15,961 bases of DNA from CAYMJV01 sp964390545 (GTDB lineage: Bacteria; Desulfobacterota; BSN033; UBA1163), in contig CAYMJV010000070.1 in the NCBI GenBank assembly GCA_964390545.1, forward strand, positions 1 through 15,961, given 5' to 3'. Both the position numbers and the translations under genes were made by a program. The notes beneath the pieces are model-generated. The model did no database searches, was not told where the DNA came from, and was given only the letters and a program-made list of their open reading frames with translations. Shown here in pieces: positions 6,737 to 12,310 of the stretch. How positions within the stretch are numbered: position 1 is the stretch's first letter; each line of letters starts with the position of its first letter.

Positions 6737-6881
6737 TCAGTCCACAATTGTATAGACACTGGAAACTAAATCCCTCCTTCCCTCCCTTTACAAAAGGGAG
6801 GAATTCCCCCCCTCTTTGGCAAAGAGGGGTTGGGGGAGATTTTCGGAAGAATATGTCTTCTCAGTTATGGACTGTTTAGTA
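6731..6881. repeat. MITE-like element with terminal inverted repeats, containing KS stop codon
   Basis: The left arm 6731-6747 (TACTAATCAGTCCACAA) and the inverted right arm 6865-6881 match at 15 of 17 positions, and weaker similarity continues inward to about 27 bases. The first codons of the arm, TAC TAA, are the last residue and stop of the KS-like gene. Inside are two strong hairpins. The element lies between convergent genes (KS plus, lipoprotein minus). Confidence 0.65.
6781..6829. terminator. Two adjacent hairpins between convergent genes, possible bidirectional terminator
   Basis: CCTCCCTTT (6781-6789) pairs with AAAGGGAGG (6793-6801) around a 3-base loop, and CCCCTCTTT (6809-6817) pairs with AAAGAGGGG (6821-6829) around GGC. 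Both stems are 9 bp and perfect. There is no long T tract after them, so intrinsic termination is uncertain. They belong to the same C-run/G-run hairpin family seen at 1685-1729 and 8679-8697. Confidence 0.35.
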
Positions 6882-6891
6882 ATTCCGAAAT

Positions 6892-6939
6892 CCCTGCCTG
6901 CCGGTAGGCAGGGTAGGCAGCGTAGGCAGGGTAGGCAGG
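6892..6939. repeat. Palindrome fused to four tandem 9-bp units
   Basis: A near-palindrome containing CCTGCCTGCCGGTAGGCAGG (also at 1769-1788) runs into four head-to-tail copies of GTAGGCAGG (6904-6939; the second copy ends in C). The tandem part looks like slippage expansion of the right arm of the palindrome. It ends 12 bases after the end of the lipoprotein gene on the minus strand. Confidence 0.75.
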
Positions 6940-6951
6940 AAAATCGATTAA

Positions 6952-7593
6952 CTATTTCCGGGCTCTCTGTAAGAATTCTACCCTGCCATCACTAATTGAC
7001 CCCGCCAATTTTCCAACTCGCGAAGCAATCTCAGATCGAGTTACGTCATAGTTAGCTATATGGTTGATACGTAATTGAGGGCGCTCTCCTCCACTTTGAG
7101 CAGTTGATCCCTTAGGCCCTGGGCTCTCATAAAAACGAACCTCGAGCGTTCCAAAGTTTACGACAGAATCCTCTGAGCGGACTAAGACGACTGGAAATGA
7201 ATCGAGATCAAAGATTAAGCCCCTCCCGCCCTTTGCACCTTTGGCAAATGTTGCCATATTGTAATAACCTTCAATGACAGCGACGTAGACATAACCTGCG
7301 TCATCAGGCCTGAACAACTTCGATTCCAGTTCCCCTTCTCTGTTAAAAAAGATGAAAAACTCAGCTTTTGTGCAGTGAACAGGGGCATCGCTCTCAAAGC
7401 ATGCAAATCGCCCTGCCAATACCTTTTCATCCGCTTTTAGGTCCGACTTGGATTTAATATTGTAGACAAAAGGAGTAGAGGCACATCCGTTTAACAGAGC
7501 CATTAACACAATGACGCCTACAACCATTGTCATTTGGTGTAGGAATAGTCTGAAAAGTCTTTTAGGTCCGCTTTTCATAAATAATTCTTTCAT
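6952..7593 (-). CDS. Predicted lipoprotein of unknown function
   Basis: The protein (213 residues) has a basic N-terminus, a hydrophobic segment (MTMVVGVIVLMALL) and a lipobox LNGC followed by ASTP, so it is probably exported and lipidated; Asn at -2 of the lipobox is slightly unusual. The start at 7593 is chosen because GGGAGGAAATTGG lies directly upstream on the minus strand, an ideal Shine-Dalgarno; the frame remains open to an earlier ATG at 7623, which would put that Shine-Dalgarno inside the gene. The mature part (ADEKVLAGRFACF..., YVYVAVIEGYYN, GGRGLIFDLDSFPVVLV, FGTLEVRFYESPGPKG) appears beta-rich. I do not recognise a family. The gene is convergent with the KS cluster and has its own likely promoter, so no link to the pathway is implied. 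Confidence 0.75.
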   Translation of the reverse strand: MKELFMKSGPKRLFRLFLHQMTMVVGVIVLMALLNGCASTPFVYNIKSKSDLKADEKVLAGRFACFESDAPVHCTKAEFFIFFNREGELESKLFRPDDAGYVYVAVIEGYYNMATFAKGAKGGRGLIFDLDSFPVVLVRSEDSVVNFGTLEVRFYESPGPKGSTAQSGGERPQLRINHIANYDVTRSEIASRVGKLAGSISDGRVEFLQRARK

Positions 7594-7635
7594 TCCAATT
7601 TCCTCCCTTTTTCTCTTTTTCAAGTTGCTGATCCT

Positions 7636-7664
7636 AATGTATAGATTTTAGCAAAATATTTCAA
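7636..7664 (-). promoter_or_regulatory. Sigma70-like promoter for the unknown lipoprotein
   Basis: On the minus strand TTGAAA (7659-7664) is followed by a 17-base spacer and TACATT (7636-7641). This lies 43 bases upstream of the start codon at 7593, a normal leader length. Prediction from sequence only. Confidence 0.45.
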
Positions 7665-7820
7665 TCATTAATTGTGGGACGAAAGGTTACAGGGCGGACA
7701 CACAAGGAAGGGTTACAGACATAGAGAGGAGGGAAACCGGGGAATCTTGCTGACTGGCTTAGCTGATTCTTCTCTCGTATTAGTCATTCAATATGGTGAC
7801 CAACGTTTTTTTATCACTTT

Positions 7821-8006
7821 ACCCCGTTAGAAAGCCCCGCTGCTTGCCCCGTTAGAAATTTTTCATTATTAACCGGGAGCTCCCTTGGTAACCTACTTCT
7901 AACGGGGCGAGCAGCGGGGATGATGGCTGTTCCTTTTTCAGCGAACACGGGGTTTAAAGCCCCGTGTTCGCACTCCCGTTGGAAGGTCGAAGACCTTCTA
8001 ACGGGG
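7821..8006. repeat. Cluster of inverted repeats sharing the word CCCCGTTAGAA
   Basis: CCCCGTTAGAA occurs at 7822-7832 and 7847-7857, inverted at 7897-7907, and inverted with the last base changed at 7996-8006; CCCGTTGGAA at 7975-7984 is a variant. Larger stems are built from it: 7835-7857 against 7897-7919 (23 bp, one mismatch), GCGAACACGGGG (7941-7952) against CCCCGTGTTCGC (7960-7971), and CCCGTTGGAAGGTC (7975-7988) against GACCTTCTAACGGG (7992-8005). A central GGGAGCTCCC palindrome sits at 7875-7884. The region between 7665 and 8007 holds no convincing gene. It may be a compound of dispersed elements. Confidence 0.7.
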
Positions 8007-8007
8007 T

Positions 8008-8214
8008 TTACCTAAGGAGAAGGACCGTCCTTCCATGCTTGCCAATGCTCTTTCTTTCTTCTGTCTTAATGATTAATCCGAACCCACCACAGGTCTTGCA
8101 AACCTTTATTCCTTCGGCATCACCCAAAGACTTTCCAGCCCCTTCACAATAGGGGCAAAAAATCATGCCGTATTTCTCCGGATCAATCCTTCCGCCTTTT
8201 GCTTTCCTCTCCAT
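8008..8214 (-). CDS. Small DnaJ-type zinc-finger protein (two CxxCxGxG motifs)
   Basis: A 68-residue protein with CPYCEGAG and, 14 residues later, CKTCGGFG. This is one pair of the CxxCxGxG repeats that bind one zinc ion in DnaJ-family and related cysteine-rich domains; no J domain is present. The start at 8214 is preferred because GAGGGGG lies about 7 bases upstream on the minus strand; an ATG two codons earlier (8220) would overlap that Shine-Dalgarno. The C-terminal residues (GKHGRTVLLLR) and the stop run into inverted repeat sequence at the gene border, so the native end may have been altered. Stand-alone mini zinc fingers of this type are often seen in deltaproteobacterial genomes as hypothetical proteins; the function is unknown. 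Spacing of the Cys-Gly motifs makes a chance open frame unlikely. Confidence 0.6.
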   Translation of the reverse strand: MERKAKGGRIDPEKYGMIFCPYCEGAGKSLGDAEGIKVCKTCGGFGLIIKTEERKSIGKHGRTVLLLR

Positions 8215-8220
8215 CCCCAT

Positions 8221-8852
8221 CCCCCTCGATTCTTTTGGATAAAGGAAAACTCAGGAGCTTCAAGCGACCCCTGGACTTTAAGTCATTAAAGACTATCACG
8301 GTTGAGATATATGCAGTTTTTTGAGTCTTTGCTGTTCTTGGATTTTCCTACGTTGATAGGCCTTTAAAAAGGTTTAGACCAGAGGGAAATTTGAATTTTA
8401 TCAGGCGAAACATTTTAGAAGGAAGGTCCCGAATTGCATGAGAAAATTTTTAAAGGTCTTTTTCGTCCACCACCCCCTTAGTTGGTCGTGCTCAGAAGAT
8501 CAGTCTTATCGATTAAAACAGCCCTTAAGTATCAAAAAATGTTGGATTTGTCAATCGAGAAAAATATTTGTGAAAAGTATCTTTTTGTGTAATACTTTGG
8601 CGCTTTGAAAATCCCTCCCTGCCTCCCTTTGCCTGCCTCCAGCAGGAAAAAGACGCCAAAGGGAGGAGATGTTAGCTTCCCCCTTTGAAAAAGGGGGATA
8701 GAGGGGGATTTTATGGTGATTCTTTTAATTTCTTTGGCTTTTGAAATTCATTTTTCAAAAGGCTAAAGTGATACCTTTTTGTTTATTCTTTTATTGCGGT
8801 TCCGGCTACTTAAGTGATGCCCGTTAGGTGGGTTGGCAGTGTAGATCAATTC
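8221..8852. other. Long intergenic region without a recognisable gene
   Basis: About 630 bases between two minus-strand genes. The part from 8221 to about 8600 is AT-richer than its surroundings with no codon-like pattern. A weak plus-strand promoter-like pair (TTGTGA 8568-8573, TAATAC 8590-8595, 16-base spacer) faces only repeats. A stem of 10 bp with one bulge (GCTTTTGAAA 8737-8746, TTTCAAAAGGC 8753-8763) lies about 90 bases downstream of the nudC stop and could act in transcript ending, but no T tract follows. No RNA gene is recognised. Confidence 0.5.
8611..8710. repeat. C-run/G-run hairpin repeats
   Basis: CCTCCCTTTG (8622-8631) pairs with CAAAGGGAGG (8657-8666) around a 25-base loop, and CCCCCTTT (8679-8686) pairs with AAAGGGGG (8690-8697) around GAA, followed by a second G run (GAGGGGGATT). 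The second is the same design as the copies at 1685-1729 and 6809-6840, which also end in a G run then ATT. Confidence 0.65.
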
Positions 8853-9704
8853 TCATGGAATCGCTTTCTTCAGAGAAGATCCTTGTTTTTCAACAAACCA
8901 ATCAATGAGTTTGCGGGCGATGCTGATTTTGCCGGGAATCGGGGGCAAGTGATCAGCCATAAACCAGCCGGCGTCTTCAATTTCAGAATCATCAAGTGTG
9001 ATTTCGCCCCCTGCATAAGTGGCCGTAAAGCCTATCATGAGAGAATGGGGAAAAGGCCAGGGTTGACTGCCAAAGTATTTGATGTCTTTAACATCGATGC
9101 CTACTTCCTCTTTCACCTCACGAACCACAGCCTCTTCCAATGACTCCCCCGGTTCTACAAATCCGGCGAGGACACTATACATCCCTGGAAGGAAATGACG
9201 GGACCGGGCGAGAAGGAGTTCATGGCCGCGCTCGACAACAACGATTATTGCCGGGGCGAGACGAGGGAAATGGAGTTGACCACATATCGGACATTCTTTA
9301 GCCCGTTCTGCTGTCTTGGTTCGTAACGGAGTAGCACATCGGCCGCAAAACAGTTGTGTTCTGTCCCAATCTACAATCTGGACTGCCCGGGTTGCCACCC
9401 AGAAAAGAGCTTCATTGAGGCGCCCATAAATCTGACGCAACCCTTCAAGGGCCATCCCGGGTGGCAGAGTGGTCCCCTCAGCCAATTCAACAGCATAACA
9501 ATCTCTGTCGTCCAGATGGCCGAGATAATGTTGGCTCGACGCTATCAATCCCAATTCGGAGAAATCAACGAGACAGGGGATGCTAGCCGAATCAGATCCC
9601 TGGTAAACGAGCAATTTAGGTCCCTGAAAAGCAAACCACCAGGCAGGCCCTTTTTTCTCCGAGGGTGGCACAATCCCAGATATGAATTTCCCTTCTTCTG
9701 TCAT
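8853..9704 (-). CDS. nudC: NADH pyrophosphatase / NAD-decapping hydrolase NudC
   Basis: The enzyme hydrolyses NAD(H) to NMN(H) and AMP and in some bacteria removes NAD caps from RNA. All family marks are present in 283 residues: a variable N-terminal domain, a zinc ribbon with C120/C123 (FCGRC) and C138/C141 (CPIC), the RLAPAIIVVV strand, a full Nudix box at 181-203 (GFVEPGESLEEAVVREVKEEVGI read in two parts: G-x5-E-x7-REVKEEVG), and the NADH-specific SQPWPFPHS signature (213-221). Length is close to that of E. coli NudC (257) with a longer N-terminal region. A perfect TATAAT lies on the minus strand 20-25 bases upstream of the ATG. It is a housekeeping gene, transcribed against the KS cluster, and probably unrelated to it. 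Confidence 0.95.
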   Translation of the reverse strand: MTEEGKFISGIVPPSEKKGPAWWFAFQGPKLLVYQGSDSASIPCLVDFSELGLIASSQHYLGHLDDRDCYAVELAEGTTLPPGMALEGLRQIYGRLNEALFWVATRAVQIVDWDRTQLFCGRCATPLRTKTAERAKECPICGQLHFPRLAPAIIVVVERGHELLLARSRHFLPGMYSVLAGFVEPGESLEEAVVREVKEEVGIDVKDIKYFGSQPWPFPHSLMIGFTATYAGGEITLDDSEIEDAGWFMADHLPPIPGKISIARKLIDWFVEKQGSSLKKAIP

Positions 9705-9723
9705 GATGTTCTTCGCCGACCCT

Positions 9724-9729
9724 ATTATA
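9724..9729 (-). promoter_or_regulatory. Minus-strand -10 box for nudC
   Basis: The minus-strand sequence reads TATAAT, a perfect -10 hexamer, 19 bases before the start codon at 9704. No good -35 hexamer is found at 16-18 bases, so the promoter would be weak or activator-dependent, with a very short leader. Confidence 0.35.
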
Positions 9730-9868
9730 AGACGATAGGCTCATTTCAGCTACTGCAATGATCAAAATGCAGGAGTGACCGGTCATCTCTGCGAACGATT
9801 ACTTGAGAAATTCCTCTCACCCCCGCCCACTCCCCCAGGGGGCTATGTTGTAATGGGTTGGAGGTGAG

Positions 9869-10037
9869 AAGGGAACAGACAAACGGATTCCAAAGCTTTA
9901 GAACGCGGAGCATTATTCAGTTTAGGGGGAGGGTCCTTGATGCTCGAAACGTCGTCTTTTTGTAGTATTTGGGCCTTTGAATCCAATCTTCTGGAGGTTC
10001 CGCTCTAAAGCTTTCTCATCCGCCTGTCCGTTCCCTT
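9869..10037. repeat. Imperfect long inverted repeat (MITE-like) upstream of the flavoenzyme gene
   Basis: The left arm (about 9869-9906) and right arm (about 10001-10037) are inverted copies: AAGGGAAC, GACA, CGGAT and AAAGCTTTAGA match in order with single or few mismatches between them. The arms enclose about 95 bases. The reading frame of the downstream gene stays open through the right arm by chance. Just outside, TCTCACCCCCGCCC (from 9816) faces a degenerate GGAGGTGAGA (to 9869), so two repeats abut. Confidence 0.65.
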
Positions 10038-10147
10038 TTGTAGATTTTCTCTCATTTCGGCAATTCGTATACAGTCTCCAAAGGGAAGAGGGTAGGGTGA
10101 GGAGGAATTCGACGAATGGTAAAATGGTGTGTTATACTGCGGAAGTG

Positions 10148-11623
10148 ATGGCGGATACAGACGTGATCATCATTGGAGCAGGAGTGGCAGGACTCACCTG
10201 TGGCTGTCTTCTTGCCAAAAAGGGATTGAAGATCCTGATGATCGAGAAGAATCAAAGGGTGGGGGGCTGCTGTACCTCTTTCCAGAAAGATGGATTTTCC
10301 TTTGACCTTTCCGTCCAGTCGATCGGGGAATGTACCAGAGGAGGCAGGATCTGGAGGCTTTTGAAGGAACTGGATCTTTTAGATCAGATCCGGTTCATTC
10401 CTCTGGAACCGGCGAGAGAGTACCATTTCCCGGATCGGAGGGTGTTGCAATCCTCCAAGCTCGAGAAGCAAATCGAAAACCTCTCCTCCCTTTTTCCGCA
10501 TGAAAAGGAAGGCATTGAGCAGGTCTATAGAATTCTAAGAAAGATCCTTGAGGAATATTCAGAGATTCCATCTTCTTTGGATTGGTTCGATCCTTCCTCC
10601 TTCTCTTCAAAATTTCCTCTTCTTTATCAATACAGGGATAAGACTTATGGAGATTTAATCAATGGGCTTATCTCCGATCCCTTTTTAAAGACCCTCCTTG
10701 CCATTCGAAGTTCCTATGCCTTGCTTCCTCCAGAAGAGATCTCTGTGGTAGGGATGGCTGGGATTGAAATGTCTTATTTCAATTATGGCGTCTCCTGCAT
10801 TGAGGGAAAGGTAGAAGAACTTCCCCTCAAGTTGGAGGGAGCCCTTCGGGAAATGGAAGGACAGATTATCAAGGGCTGTGAAGTAAAAGGAATCCTCATC
10901 GATGAAAAAAAGGCGATGGGTGTGAAATTGCAGAATGACCAAGAGATTACTGGAAAGGTGATCATCTCCAACGTGGATGCTTTTTCTACTTTCATAGACC
11001 TCATTGGAGAAGATTCTCTTCCCGGTGGCTTCCTGTCCAAGTTGAAAGGGATGAAACCTTCTCTCTCTTATTTCATCCTTTACCTGGGAATTGAAGGCGA
11101 GCTGGATGAACTTTCCGTATCAAACAATGAGGTCTTCTTCGATGCCCATCTCCTCAAGGAATATTACATGCTCTACGAGAATCGGATTCCGGATGAGGCG
11201 TCTTTCTATCTCCTTGTTCCCTCAAAGATGAATCCATCCCATGCGCCCAAGGGCAAAAGCACCCTCTGTCTCAGTTATAAAGTTCCCTACCATCTCAGTA
11301 CGGACTGGGGAAAGGAGATCAGGGATCAACTTTGCCAAAGTCTCATTGCCAAAGCATCAGCCTTCATCCCTGATCTGAAGAAACGGATCATTGCCAGCGT
11401 AGAGACAACCCCCAAAACCATTGAGAGATGGACTCATAACCGCTGGGGAGCTGCTTATGGATGGGCCCAGATTCCAAGCCAGTCTGGGATTCGTCGTCTT
11501 CAACGGATGACCCCCGTTCAAAACCTCTACCTCACCGGCCATTGGACCTCTCCGGGTGGAGGAATTGCAGGAGTGGTGGCCTCTGGAGAATTGACTGCGG
11601 AGGCGGTTTTGAATCGGTTATAG
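10148..11623 (+). CDS. FAD-dependent oxidoreductase of the phytoene desaturase / carotenoid isomerase (CrtI) family
   Basis: A 491-residue flavoprotein. The N-terminal dinucleotide-binding motif DVIIIGAGVAGLTCG has G10, G12 and G15, followed by the acidic MIEKN strand end and RVGGCCTSF, the GG-doublet typical of the family. The C-terminal FAD motif is LYLTGHWTSPGGGIAGVVASG. ATG 10148 is chosen because family members begin 5-10 residues before the GxGxxG; ATG 10124 is the alternative (a GAGGAGG at 10099-10105 lies 18 bases before it). The longer open frame back to 9977 reads through an inverted repeat and is not credible. A weak promoter candidate is TTTTCT-N17-TATACA (10045-10073). In a cluster with KS, dehydratase and methyltransferases, the enzyme could adjust double bonds of a polyene chain; substrate and direction are unknown. 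Carotenoid desaturation proper is less likely as no phytoene synthase is near. Confidence 0.88.
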   Translation: MADTDVIIIGAGVAGLTCGCLLAKKGLKILMIEKNQRVGGCCTSFQKDGFSFDLSVQSIGECTRGGRIWRLLKELDLLDQIRFIPLEPAREYHFPDRRVLQSSKLEKQIENLSSLFPHEKEGIEQVYRILRKILEEYSEIPSSLDWFDPSSFSSKFPLLYQYRDKTYGDLINGLISDPFLKTLLAIRSSYALLPPEEISVVGMAGIEMSYFNYGVSCIEGKVEELPLKLEGALREMEGQIIKGCEVKGILIDEKKAMGVKLQNDQEITGKVIISNVDAFSTFIDLIGEDSLPGGFLSKLKGMKPSLSYFILYLGIEGELDELSVSNNEVFFDAHLLKEYYMLYENRIPDEASFYLLVPSKMNPSHAPKGKSTLCLSYKVPYHLSTDWGKEIRDQLCQSLIAKASAFIPDLKKRIIASVETTPKTIERWTHNRWGAAYGWAQIPSQSGIRRLQRMTPVQNLYLTGHWTSPGGGIAGVVASGELTAEAVLNRL

Positions 11624-11704
11624 ACAATGGGAAGGCAGAATGCAGAAGGCAGTACGCAGAAAATCCGCAATCCTTTAGCGCGTAAGCATGAAGGAGATCT
11701 TAGA

Positions 11705-12310
11705 ATGGCTCAAAACCACTGGGTACGCATCTCTTTTATTCTCCTCATTTCGATTGTTCTGTGGGGGTGTCCGAAGAAAATAGTCGTCACTCCACCCACC
11801 ATCGAAAATCCCATTACCAAAATTCTCGAAAGCTTCTCTTCGGTCGAATCGCTCCAGGCCAGGACTTCGATGCGGATTGATACCGTAAGAAGTGGGGAGG
11901 AGATGAACTTTCTCCTGAACGGATATCTCCTCTACCAAAAGCCCAACCAGTTGAGACTCCTTGGTTACCATCCTCTGGGAATGGGTTTGTTCGATGCGAT
12001 CTATCTGGATGGCGAATTCTTCCTCCTCATTCCCTTTCAGAAAAGGGCCTACACAGGAGAGGTTTCTGAGTTTGAAGATCTGATCGAAAAGGCTGGTCCT
12101 ATCGAGATTCAATTAGAAAAACCCGAAGGCAGTGAGATTCCCCATCGTATAAGGATCAATGTGATTGAGAAAGAGACCCGAATTGATATCAGACTGAAGG
12201 ATCCCTCGATCAACTCCTCCCTTCCGGAGGACTCCTTTCGGTGGGTTGTTCCGGAAGGGGTAGAGGTGAAACCTCTTGCCCAACTCCTTAGGAAAAAGAG
12301 ATTGAGATGA
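11705..12310 (+). CDS. Predicted outer-membrane lipoprotein with LolA/LolB-like fold
   Basis: The start ATG 11705 is set by a perfect AAGGAG (11691-11696) 8 bases upstream; the frame is open back to 11627 but that part is low-complexity intergenic sequence (GCAGAA-type words). The 201-residue product has a signal peptide (HWVRISFILLISIVLWGC) with lipobox LWGC; Pro-Lys-Lys after the Cys would not be an inner-membrane retention signal by the Asp+2 rule. The mature part (SVESLQARTSMRID, EMNFLLNGYLLYQKPNQLRLLGYHPLGMGLFDAIYLDGEFFLL read as separate strands) matches the beta-sheet pattern of LolA/LolB or DUF4292-like proteins. Such proteins are frequent in aryl polyene clusters and are thought to carry the lipid product to the outer membrane; that role is inferred here. 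Its last 4 bases overlap the radical SAM gene (ATGA), implying translational coupling. Confidence 0.82.
   Translation: MAQNHWVRISFILLISIVLWGCPKKIVVTPPTIENPITKILESFSSVESLQARTSMRIDTVRSGEEMNFLLNGYLLYQKPNQLRLLGYHPLGMGLFDAIYLDGEFFLLIPFQKRAYTGEVSEFEDLIEKAGPIEIQLEKPEGSEIPHRIRINVIEKETRIDIRLKDPSINSSLPEDSFRWVVPEGVEVKPLAQLLRKKRLR

Noticed and set aside
6904..6939. Iteron-type replication origin
   Set aside because: Only four 9-bp units derived from a neighbouring palindrome, with no replication gene nearby.
7821..8006. CRISPR array
   Set aside because: The repeated word is short, occurs in both orientations and has irregular spacing; no Cas gene is present.
8221..8852. tRNA or other structured RNA gene
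   Set aside because: No cloverleaf arms or TTCGANNC-like T-loop in a suitable context were found; hairpins there belong to the repeat family.
9354..9761. Plus-strand open frame of 135 codons
   Set aside because: Antisense to nudC, which has complete zinc-ribbon and Nudix motifs.
9977..10147. 57-residue N-terminal extension of the CrtI-like protein
   Set aside because: It reads through the right arm of an inverted repeat, lacks family similarity, and pushes the GxGxxG motif far from the N-terminus.
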